NCBI GenBank assembly: GCA_946886065.1
Contig: CAMPHU010000145.1
Location: 1-12,108 of the forward strand
Length of the DNA stretch: 12,108 bases
Reading direction: 5' to 3'
DNA from: an uncultured Massilia sp.
Lineage (GTDB): Bacteria; Pseudomonadota; Gammaproteobacteria; Burkholderiales; Burkholderiaceae
The notes below the pieces were generated by a model, which worked only from the letters and a program-made list of their open reading frames with translations, was not told where the DNA came from and ran no database searches. Positions 5,811 to 12,108 of this stretch are shown piece by piece; the first letter of the stretch is position 1, and each line of letters begins with the position of its first letter. Both the position numbers and the translations under genes were made by a program.

Positions 5811-7864
5811 GGCTGGGTGGGCGGGGTCGCTGGCTGGGTTGCCGGCGGCGGCGGCGCGATCGGCGTCACCTGGACATTGACCGGAGCAGGCGAAGGCGCA
5901 GGCGCAGCGCCCGGCGGGCTGGATGGCGGCGACCCGAGCTGCGGTGTCACCGGCAGCTGCGACGGCGGCACCGAAGCCGGCGCCGCGGGCGCGCCCGGCA
6001 CGGAAGTGGCGCCCGGCTGGACCTGCTGGACCGGAGCCGGCGGCGGCAATGCGGGACGGTTCGGCGGCGCCAGCTGGACCGGCGCGCGCGCCACGTTCTC
6101 CGGGCGGCGGCGGAAGGTCGCCTCGGTGCCGGCGGCGAATTCGGAGGCGGCCGCCGGAGGGCGCTGGATGTTGCGCACCAGGCGCGGCGTGATCGACAGC
6201 ACGATCTCGGTGCGGTCGTTGCTGTCGCGCTGGCTGCCGAACAGGCGGCCCACGATCGGCAGGTCGCCGATGCCCGGCAGCCGGTTGCCGCTGGAGCGGT
6301 CCTCGTTGCTGATCAAGCCGGCCAGCACCTGGTTCTCGCCGTCCTTCAGCTGCAGCAAGGTGGTCGCCGAGCGGGTGCCGATGCGGTAGGCCACCGAGCC
6401 CGAACGCGTGGTCACCGATTCGCCCAGCGAGCTGACCTCGAGCGAGATGCGGATCGCCACTTCGTTGTTCAGGTGGATGATGGGTTCGACGTTGAGCGTC
6501 AGGCCGACGTCGACGTAGTTCACGTTCTCGGAGGCGAAGCCTCCCACGCCGGTCGACACCGTGGCCGAGATGTTCGGGATCTTGTCGCCGATGACGATCT
6601 TGGCCTTTTCCTTGTTGCGCACGCGGATGCGCGGGTGGGCCAGCGTATTCGAATCGCCGTCGGTCTTGTTGGCGCGCACCGTCGCAGTAAGGCCTTCCAC
6701 GCCCACGTTGTCGCGGTTCAGGTCGCGCAGCTCGTTGATCGTCAGCGGCACGCCGTCGAAGGTCTGCAGCGGCGCGAACTGCAGCGCCGCCGGCCATTGC
6801 ACGCCCAGCTCCATGGCGCGGCTGCGCTTGATCTCCAGGACTTCGACGTCGAGCATGACTTCCGGCTCGGGCACGTCCTGCAGGGCCACCAGCTGGGTGG
6901 CGACGCGGATCGCTTCCGGGTTGTCGCGCAGGATCACGAGATTGAGCTTCTCGTCGATCACCACGTCGCGCGCCTTGAGGATGGTCTTGAAGGTGTTGGC
7001 GATGCTCTTGGCCTCGGCATTGGCCAGGAAGAAGGTCTTGACCGTCATCTCCTGGTATTCCCTGAGCTTGGCGGGCACGTTCGGATAGATCAGGATGGTG
7101 TTGCCGTCCATGACCTGGCGCTCGAGCTGGTTGGTCATCAGCAGGTAGTACACCGCCGACTCCACCGTGCTGTTCTTCAGGAAGATCGAGGTGCGCTGGT
7201 CGGCCTTGACGTCCTTGTCGAAGATGAAGTTCAGGCCCGAGTGGCGCGAGATGATCTCGAACACCTGCTTCAGCGGCGCGTCGCGGAATTCCAGGCTGAT
7301 CGGCTTGCGGTAGGCCGCGGCCAGCGCCGCTTCGCCGGAAGGCGCTTCCATCGCCTTCTCGTTCACCTGCACCAGCAACTGGCGCGCCGGCTCGTGGGCC
7401 GGGCGCTCGGTCAGCAAGGCGTTCAGCTTGAGCCGCGCGCCTTCCAGGTCGTTCTTCTCGACCGCTTCGCGCGCGCCCTCGAACATGGCGGCGTGGCGGC
7501 GGTCTGCCTCGACCAGGCGCAGGCCGGCGCGGGCGCGCTCGTTGGCCGGATCGACCGCCAGCACGCGGCGGTAATCCTGCGACGCCAGCTCGACCTGGCC
7601 GTCCTGCATCGCGCGGTCGGCCTGCCCCAGCAGGCGCGTGGCGGCGCCGTCGCGCGCATTCAGCCAGGCCGCCTTGTACAGCGGATTGTCGGGATCGGCC
7701 GCCAGCGCTTCCTGGTACTTGGCCAGGCCGGCCGCCACCTGGTCCTTGGCGAGCAGCGCATTGCCTTCCTGGTAGGCGCGCTGGGCCGCGCAGCCCGAGA
7801 GCAGCAAGGCCACCGCGAGGGCCAGCGGGCCGGCGCCGAAGGCATGAATCCGGGAACGAACCAT
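5807..7864 (-). CDS. lipoprotein secretin (GspD/MshL/PilQ family) with N-terminal TPR-like repeats
   Basis: Outer-membrane channel of the system, 685 residues. Residues 1-25 form a lipoprotein signal with lipobox LSGC (22-25), lipidated Cys25 and Ala at +2, favouring outer-membrane sorting. Residues 28-170 are helical repeats of TPR type, e.g. AYQEGNALLAKDQVAAGLAKY followed by QEALAADPDNPLY. The secretin N0/STN-type domain covers about 187-262 (ISLEFRDAPLKQVFEIISRHS), an N1-type domain about 273-331, and the beta-barrel domain about 380-565, with VGLTLNVEPII (453-463), LPGIGDLPIVGRLF (529-542) and TEIVLSITPRLV (552-563). Residues 597-685 are a Pro/Ala/Gln-rich tail. Its ATG overlaps the preceding TGA by one base (TGATG) and its TGA overlaps the next ATG. 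The self-lipidated form could do without a separate pilotin; the TPR region could serve the role MshN or PilF-type proteins play elsewhere, which is inference. Confidence 0.95.
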   Translation of the reverse strand: MVRSRIHAFGAGPLALAVALLLSGCAAQRAYQEGNALLAKDQVAAGLAKYQEALAADPDNPLYKAAWLNARDGAATRLLGQADRAMQDGQVELASQDYRRVLAVDPANERARAGLRLVEADRRHAAMFEGAREAVEKNDLEGARLKLNALLTERPAHEPARQLLVQVNEKAMEAPSGEAALAAAYRKPISLEFRDAPLKQVFEIISRHSGLNFIFDKDVKADQRTSIFLKNSTVESAVYYLLMTNQLERQVMDGNTILIYPNVPAKLREYQEMTVKTFFLANAEAKSIANTFKTILKARDVVIDEKLNLVILRDNPEAIRVATQLVALQDVPEPEVMLDVEVLEIKRSRAMELGVQWPAALQFAPLQTFDGVPLTINELRDLNRDNVGVEGLTATVRANKTDGDSNTLAHPRIRVRNKEKAKIVIGDKIPNISATVSTGVGGFASENVNYVDVGLTLNVEPIIHLNNEVAIRISLEVSSLGESVTTRSGSVAYRIGTRSATTLLQLKDGENQVLAGLISNEDRSSGNRLPGIGDLPIVGRLFGSQRDSNDRTEIVLSITPRLVRNIQRPPAAASEFAAGTEATFRRRPENVARAPVQLAPPNRPALPPPAPVQQVQPGATSVPGAPAAPASVPPSQLPVTPQLGSPPSSPPGAAPAPSPAPVNVQVTPIAPPPPATQPATPPTQP

Positions 7865-8397
7865 CAGTCGAATACTCCAATATTGAGCTGCTGGACCTTG
7901 TCCAGCGGCAGATAGGTCAGGGTCAGCACCGGCGGCTTGATCGCGTCCACGCGGTAGGTGCCGTCGATGACTTCCTTGTCGCGCACCAGGTAGGTGCGGT
8001 CGCCCCTGGCCAGGTAGACCTGCCAGACGCCGTCCTGCAGCGATTTGCCGATGAAGGTGAAGGGCAGCGGCGGCGCGCTGGGCGGCGGAGGCGCCGGCGC
8101 AGGCGCAGGCGGTGGAGGCGGCGGGGTCCAGTCCTGGCGCCCGAACACGTCCTGCTCGCCGGCGTTGAAGCGGTCCTCGCCGCCGATCAGGGTCTCGCGC
8201 GGAATCAGGCGCTCGACGACCGGTCCGGACTCGTCTTTCTCTTCCCGCACGCGCGCGGCCGGCGAGGGCGAAGCCGCCACCGGTGCTGCGCGCTCGACCG
8301 GCTCGGCCAGTCCGGTGTCCGGCGCATTGTCGCCGAAGACCACCAGCCCGGCGGCGAGCAGCAGGGCCGCGCCCATGGCGATGTGGCGCGGCTTCAT
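7864..8397 (-). CDS. PilP/GspC-like periplasmic linker protein
   Basis: Probable inner-membrane-anchored protein that contacts the secretin, 177 residues. Residues 7-22 form one hydrophobic segment; there is no lipobox Cys, unlike true PilP, so anchoring resembles GspC or MshK. A variable linker ends in a Pro-rich run (91-112). The C-terminal ~65 residues, LPFTFIGKSLQDGVWQVYLAR then TYLVRDKEVIDGTYRVDAI, read as the small beta domain (HR domain) shared by PilP and GspC, which in known systems binds the N0 domain of the secretin. Its position between the PilO-like gene and the secretin gene supports this. The ATG overlaps the upstream stop as ATGA. Family assignment rests on the pattern and order, as sequence similarity in this family is low. 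Confidence 0.82.
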   Translation of the reverse strand: MKPRHIAMGAALLLAAGLVVFGDNAPDTGLAEPVERAAPVAASPSPAARVREEKDESGPVVERLIPRETLIGGEDRFNAGEQDVFGRQDWTPPPPPPAPAPAPPPPSAPPLPFTFIGKSLQDGVWQVYLARGDRTYLVRDKEVIDGTYRVDAIKPPVLTLTYLPLDKVQQLNIGVFD

Positions 8398-8969
8398 TGC
8401 GGCACTCCCGGCGCGGCGGCCAGGTAGAAGGTCAGGCGCAGGCGCGCTTCGACATTGGGGTCGCCGATGCTGTCGCGGCGGAAGCTGACGTCGTCCAGCG
8501 ACACGTGCGGCAGCGCGCGCAGGGTGTCGAAGGCGAACTGCCAGATGGCGGTGTAATTGCCCTTGACCGGCAGGTTGACCTGGTAGGTGTACAGCCTGGC
8601 GCCGCGCTCATAGCTGCTGCGGTATTCGCCCTGCTGCAGGCTCAGGCCGCGCTTGGCGGCGAGCGCGAACACTTCCTTGAGCTGGCGCTCGACGCCGCGG
8701 CGCTCGCCGAGCGAAGCGTAGAAGGCCGACAGGTTCTGGTCGCTGCTGGGGGGCGGCGCAGGCGGCGCGGCAGGCGCCGGGGCCCTTGCCTGGACCCGCG
8801 CCGTCTCGTACTCGATGGCCACGCGGTCGAGCGCGCCGAGCAGCCAGCCGGCGAGCACCGAGCCGGCGAGCAGGCAGACCAGGATGGCGGCCAGTACCGG
8901 GTTCACCCGGCGCAGCGCCAGCCGCAGGCGCAGCCAGGCCGAAGCGAAAGTCGTCGCATTCAGGTTCAT
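8394..8969 (-). CDS. PilO-like inner-membrane alignment protein
   Basis: Bitopic inner-membrane protein of 191 residues expected to pair with the PilN-like protein. One transmembrane helix lies at about 24-46 (PVLAAILVCLLAGSVLAGWLL), then a Pro/Ala linker (62-76) and a helical stretch (79-107). The C-terminal part from about 125, YTYQVNLPVKGNYTAIWQFAF then LRALPHVSLDDVSFRR, has the beta-alpha-beta pattern of the PilO ferredoxin-like domain. The classical PilO has a longer coiled coil, so this is a compact version. It overlaps the PilN-like gene upstream and the PilP-like gene downstream as ATGA. GspM is the T2SS counterpart and remains an alternative name. Confidence 0.82.
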   Translation of the reverse strand: MNLNATTFASAWLRLRLALRRVNPVLAAILVCLLAGSVLAGWLLGALDRVAIEYETARVQARAPAPAAPPAPPPSSDQNLSAFYASLGERRGVERQLKEVFALAAKRGLSLQQGEYRSSYERGARLYTYQVNLPVKGNYTAIWQFAFDTLRALPHVSLDDVSFRRDSIGDPNVEARLRLTFYLAAAPGVPQ

Positions 8970-9523
8970 CGCTCACCCCACTGGGCGCTGATCTGGAAGC
9001 GCAGCGGCCGGTTCGGATCCTGCTCCGCCACCTCGTGGCGGGTCAGCACCACGCTGGTGAACCAGGCCTGCTCCTGCAGCTTGCCGACGTAGGCGAACAT
9101 GTCGTCGCTGCTCCTGGCCTCGGCCGTCAGGCGCAGCGTGCGGCGCTTGGCGTCCGGTTCGAGCGCCAGCAGCGCCACCGAGGACGGGGTCGCGGCGCGC
9201 ACCGCCTCGTACAGGTCGCGCCACGGCAGATTCAGCTGCAGGACGGCGTCGTTGACGGCGTTCGCCTGCTGCTCCGGCACCACGATCTTGCGCGCCGCCT
9301 GGACGGCGGGCGCCGCCGCGGCCGCGGAGGCAGCCGACCTTGCGGCGAGCGCGGCGCGCAGGGCGTCGAGCTCGCGCTGCTGCTCCAGGTAATTCCAGCC
9401 ATAGATGCCCGCCAGCGTGCACATGGTCAGCATTGGCACCAGCAGGGCAAAAAAGCGCGGCGGCGTCTGGAACAGCACGCGGCGCAGGCTGCGCGGGGCG
9501 AAGTCGATGCGGGTGCGCCTCAT
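8966..9523 (-). CDS. PilN-like inner-membrane alignment protein
   Basis: Bitopic membrane protein of 185 residues. The cytoplasmic N-terminus RRTRIDFAPRS corresponds to the PilN tail that docks on PilM, although the usual INLLP motif is replaced by IDFAP. A membrane helix spans about 24-46, followed by an Ala-rich coiled-coil-like stretch (48-78). The periplasmic domain has the PilN signature: LNLPWRDLYEAVRAATPSSVA (97-117), LLALEPDAKRRTLRLTAEA (118-136) and MFAYVGKLQEQAWFTSVVL (142-160). It overlaps both neighbours as ATGA. In known systems PilN and PilO form a heterodimer connecting the cytoplasmic PilM ring with PilP and the secretin; the gene order here matches that chain exactly. Confidence 0.87.
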   Translation of the reverse strand: MRRTRIDFAPRSLRRVLFQTPPRFFALLVPMLTMCTLAGIYGWNYLEQQRELDALRAALAARSAASAAAAAPAVQAARKIVVPEQQANAVNDAVLQLNLPWRDLYEAVRAATPSSVALLALEPDAKRRTLRLTAEARSSDDMFAYVGKLQEQAWFTSVVLTRHEVAEQDPNRPLRFQISAQWGER

Positions 9524-10332
9524 GCCGCGCTCCCCGTGCGCGCCAGGCGCGCGAGTTCGGACCAGCCCTGCTCTTCATCGCTTTCGAACAGGGTGCAGGC
9601 GAATTTCAGGCGCCCCGCGCTGCTGGCCCAGCCGCTTGGGGCGGAGCCGCACAGCTGCAGCCGTTCCGGGCGACCCACGCCGACGCGCAGCGCTTCGCGC
9701 GCCACGTGGGCTTCCAGCCAGTCGCGGTCGGCGCCTTCGGGAATCACGGCGGTGCGCACGGCCGCCAGGTTGCGGCCTTCGTAGGCGGCCAGCGACAGCA
9801 CCCCGCCCTGCACCAGGCCGAACCAGGCGCCGGGACGGCGCTCGCGCCGCCATGCGTTCATCGCCGCCACGAACTGCGGCACCGCCTCCACCAGGTGGAA
9901 GCGGTGGCTGCGGGCCGCCGTCTCGAGCTGGGCCAGCAGGCTGGCCGGCGCGGCCGCGGCCAGGAAAGGACGCGCCGCATCCCAGTCGGCGCTCAGGCGC
10001 CAGTCGGCCAGCCCGCCGCCGAACAGGTGCTGGAAGCGCAGCGCGGCCGCGGCCTCCAGGTCGCCCGGGCGGCTGGCGCCGGGCGGCGGCGGCACCTGCC
10101 ACAGGCGCACCAGGTCGTCGGCCAGCACCACCGTCACGGGCCAGCCCGCCGGCGCGAGGTCGTCCGCGAACACGGCGCGCAGGGCGTTGACGATGCCGTC
10201 GGGCGCACTGAGTTCGCCGTGGCGCTCGGCCAGGGCCAGCGGCTCGCTGCCGAACATGCGGCCGGTGCGCACCAATGCCACGCCGTGCGCGGCCAGGCCG
10301 ATGCGCAGGGATTGTCCAAAACGCCTACGCAT
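9520..10332 (-). CDS. PilM/MshI/GspL-like cytoplasmic protein, reduced actin-like fold
   Basis: Probably the cytoplasmic ring protein that connects the ATPase to the PilN-like protein, 270 residues with no membrane segment. The assignment comes mostly from its place between the ATPase and PilN-like genes, plus weak pattern: an opening beta hairpin RIGLAAHGVALVR (10-22), a central DDLVRLWQVP (72-81), and a second-domain FGLVQGGVLSLAAYEGRNLAAV (171-192). The first phosphate motif of PilM (Asp-x-Gly-Ser/Thr) reads Leu-Ala-Ala-His here, and the chain is about 80 residues shorter than classical PilM, so nucleotide binding is doubtful. The ATG at 10332 overlaps the ATPase stop by eight bases. GspL cytoplasmic domain and MshI are the other possible relatives. 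Confidence 0.68.
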   Translation of the reverse strand: MRRRFGQSLRIGLAAHGVALVRTGRMFGSEPLALAERHGELSAPDGIVNALRAVFADDLAPAGWPVTVVLADDLVRLWQVPPPPGASRPGDLEAAAALRFQHLFGGGLADWRLSADWDAARPFLAAAAPASLLAQLETAARSHRFHLVEAVPQFVAAMNAWRRERRPGAWFGLVQGGVLSLAAYEGRNLAAVRTAVIPEGADRDWLEAHVAREALRVGVGRPERLQLCGSAPSGWASSAGRLKFACTLFESDEEQGWSELARLARTGSAA

Positions 10333-12034
10333 GCAGGGTCACTCTCTTGATTTCGTCGATGGTGGTGGCGCCGCGCCTGACCAGGTCGAGCGCCGCCAGG
10401 CGCAGGCTGCGGGTGCCGTTGGCGTGGGCGGCAGCCTTGATGCGGCGGATCGGCTGCTTGTCGACGATCAGCTCGCGGATCTCGTCGTTGAGCGTGAGGA
10501 TCTCGGCGATCGAGCGCCGGCCGCGGTAGCCGGTGCCGCGGCAGTCGCCGCAGCCCTTGCCGCGCATGAAGACGTAATCCGCCACTTCGTGCCGCTCCAG
10601 GTGCACCGAGGCCAGTTCGGCATCAAGTGGGTCGTAGCGTTCGCCGCAGTGCGGGCAGTTCATGCGGATCAGGCGCTGGGCCCAGATTCCGTTCAGCGCC
10701 GACACGAAGGCGTAGGGGTCGATGCCCATGTGGGTGAAGCGGCCGAACACGTCGAACACGTTATTGGCGTGGACCGTGGTCAGCACCAGGTGGCCCGTCA
10801 GTGCGGACTGCACCGCGATCTCGGCGGTTTCGCGGTCGCGGATCTCGCCGACCATGATCTTGTCGGGGTCGTGGCGCAGGATCGAACGCAGGCCCTTGGC
10901 AAAGGTCAGGCCCTTCTTTTCGTTCACCGGGATCTGCAGGATGCCGGGCAGCTGGTACTCGACCGGGTCCTCGATGGTGATGATCTTCTCGCGCCCGTTG
11001 TGGATCTCGGTCAGCGCCGCATACAGGGTGGTGGTCTTGCCCGAGCCGGTCGGACCGGTCACCAGCAGCATGCCGTAGGCCTCCTGGGCCAGGCTGCGCA
11101 GGGTCGCCAGCGAAGGCGCGTCGAAGCCCAGCGCTTCCAGGGTGAGCGAGCCGTAGGATTCGATCATGGCGCGCTTGTCCAGGATACGGATCACCGCATC
11201 CTCGCCGTGGATGCTGGGCATGATCGAGACCCGCAGGTCGATGTCGCGCCCGCCGGATTCGACGCGGAAGCTGCCGTCCTGCGGAATGCGGCGCTCGGCG
11301 ATGTCGAGTTCCGCCAGCACCTTCAGGCGCGAGATGATGTGCTCGGCCAGCTCGATGCCGCCGACCGTGGCCGCGTGGTCCAGCACGCCGTCCACGCGGT
11401 ACTTGACCGCCAGGCCGCCGGCCGTGCTCTCCAGGTGGATATCGGAGGCGCCGGCCTTGAGCGCATCGTATAAGGTCGAGTTGACCAGCTTGACCGCCGG
11501 GCTGCCGGCTTCCGAGACCGAGGCGAAGGACAGCACGGCGGCGGTCTTGGCGTCGCGCCGCCCCTCCCCTGCGCCGCCCACCAGGCTGTCGACGGCGCGC
11601 GCCGATTCCTCCTGCTTGGACAGGTAGGCCTGGATATCGGCCTGCAGCGCCAGGCACAGGTCCAGCGGCTGCTTGAGCGTGGCGCGCGCCTGCGCGCCCA
11701 GCCAGGTCTGCAGGTCGAGGTCGAAGGGATCCGCCAGCACGCCGGTCAGGCGCCCGTTCGGGGCGCGCAGCAGCACGCAGTGGCGCGACAGGGCCTGGGC
11801 CAGCGGCAGCAGGTCGAAGGCCGGCGCCAGCGCCAGCATGTCGGCGGTTTCCATGACCGGCATGGCGAAAGGCGCGGCCAGGGCGCGCACCAGCCGGCGC
11901 GGGTCCTCGTCGGTGAGCGCCTGCAGTTCGGCCACCAGGCCGCGCTGCGACACGCGCGCCTGGGCGCGGGCGCGCGCCAGGACGGCGGCGTCGAGCGATG
12001 CAGGGAGGTGCGCGGGAGTTCCTGGGGCATTCAC
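10325..12034 (-). CDS. gspE: GspE/PilB/MshE-family assembly ATPase
   Basis: Hexameric cytoplasmic ATPase powering pseudopilus or pilus assembly, 569 residues. The N-terminal domain (about 20-140) resembles T2SSE_N with DLLPLAQALSRHCVLLR and ADPFDLD. The catalytic region has ASDIHLE (196-202), Walker A GPTGSGKTT (327-335), Asp box ITIEDPVEY (352-360), Walker B KIMVGEIRD (392-400) and His box TGHLVLTTVHANN (413-425). A four-Cys zinc site is present as CPHC (460-463) and CGDC (495-498), typical of extension ATPases (GspE/PilB) and absent from retraction ATPases (PilT). The start is GTG at 12034, overlapping the upstream stop as GTGA and preceded by GGAGA at six bases; the nearby ATG at 12030 is out of frame. 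All catalytic motifs are intact. Confidence 0.95.
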   Translation of the reverse strand: MNAPGTPAHLPASLDAAVLARARAQARVSQRGLVAELQALTDEDPRRLVRALAAPFAMPVMETADMLALAPAFDLLPLAQALSRHCVLLRAPNGRLTGVLADPFDLDLQTWLGAQARATLKQPLDLCLALQADIQAYLSKQEESARAVDSLVGGAGEGRRDAKTAAVLSFASVSEAGSPAVKLVNSTLYDALKAGASDIHLESTAGGLAVKYRVDGVLDHAATVGGIELAEHIISRLKVLAELDIAERRIPQDGSFRVESGGRDIDLRVSIMPSIHGEDAVIRILDKRAMIESYGSLTLEALGFDAPSLATLRSLAQEAYGMLLVTGPTGSGKTTTLYAALTEIHNGREKIITIEDPVEYQLPGILQIPVNEKKGLTFAKGLRSILRHDPDKIMVGEIRDRETAEIAVQSALTGHLVLTTVHANNVFDVFGRFTHMGIDPYAFVSALNGIWAQRLIRMNCPHCGERYDPLDAELASVHLERHEVADYVFMRGKGCGDCRGTGYRGRRSIAEILTLNDEIRELIVDKQPIRRIKAAAHANGTRSLRLAALDLVRRGATTIDEIKRVTLHA

Positions 12035-12108
12035 GACATGTCTCCGGCAAGGTCGAAAATCGGCATATACAGCAGCACCACGATGGCGCCCACCACCAGG
12101 CCGATGGC
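12031..12108 (-). CDS. GspF/PilC-like inner-membrane platform protein (only the last 25 codons)
   Basis: The minus strand entering from the right edge reads AIGLVVGAIVVLLYMPIFDL then AGDMS and a TGA at 12031-12033. A final hydrophobic helix followed by a Y-x-P-I-F motif is the usual C-terminus of GspF/PilC platform proteins, and these genes often precede or follow the ATPase gene. The TGA overlaps the GTG of the ATPase gene. Most of the gene is outside the window, so the call rests on this short segment and the context. Confidence 0.75.
   Translation of the reverse strand, partial: AIGLVVGAIVVLLYMPIFDLAGDMS
12041..12045 (-). promoter_or_regulatory. ribosome binding site of the GspE-like gene
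   Basis: GGAGA on the minus strand ends six bases before the GTG at 12034. It lies inside the last codons of the GspF-like gene and decides the GTG start, since the ATG four bases further on is out of frame. Confidence 0.65.

Noticed and set aside
5319..7880. 853-codon minus frame that would fuse a long N-terminal region to the first pseudopilin
   Set aside because: Only the last 163 codons are the pseudopilin. The rest is an out-of-frame reading of the secretin, and the ATGA overlap at 5810 gives a natural start with a proper prepilin leader.
6473..7915. 480-codon plus-strand frame opposite the secretin gene
   Set aside because: High GC keeps antisense frames open. Its composition (His, Asp, Arg, Val, Leu rich) is that of a shadow, and the minus strand encodes a complete secretin.

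Overview
The window looks like a piece of a high-GC betaproteobacterial chromosome, most likely Burkholderiales and plausibly Oxalobacteraceae (Massilia-like). This is inferred from the divergent rpsT/murJ pair, a monomeric NADP-dependent isocitrate dehydrogenase next to it, and coding GC of about 70% (counted on sample lines only). There are no tRNA or rRNA genes, insertion sequences, CRISPR arrays or phage genes that I can see.

Left part (1-3628), housekeeping. The 5' 427 codons of icd (minus strand) run off the left edge. A 317-bp intergenic stretch follows, holding a candidate icd promoter/operator and the rpsT terminator. rpsT (ribosomal protein S20, minus strand) has a good sigma70 promoter. 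Divergent from it is murJ (plus strand, lipid II flippase), whose only obvious promoter element sits so close to the ATG that the mRNA may be leaderless.

Right part (3679-12108), all minus strand. A tightly packed, overlapping gene set encodes a type IV filament / type II secretion-like machine. In transcription order: the 3' end of a GspF/PilC-like platform gene, a GspE/PilB-like ATPase, a reduced PilM-like protein, PilN-like, PilO-like, a PilP/GspC-like periplasmic linker, a lipoprotein secretin with N-terminal TPR-like repeats, two GspG-like pseudopilins, and a third pseudopilin that lacks Glu5 and carries a long Pro-rich tail. Every junction overlaps by 1 to 8 bases, so this is one translationally coupled operon whose promoter lies beyond the right edge. 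The expected assembly is: ATPase and platform in the inner membrane, PilMNO-like proteins linking cytoplasm to periplasm, the PilP-like protein bridging to the secretin, and pseudopilins forming a short filament. The layout resembles MSHA/T4aP in its M-N-O-P alignment proteins and T2SS in its GspG-like pseudopilins; no substrate is evident.

After the pilus genes comes a small DUF4304-family gene of clearly lower GC, convergent with murJ. It looks like an accessory insertion rather than part of the machine. The most interesting material is the hybrid secretion/filament operon and its unusual secretin and third pseudopilin. I do not see a wholly unknown system: the parts are recognisable, while the combination and role are not established from the sequence.
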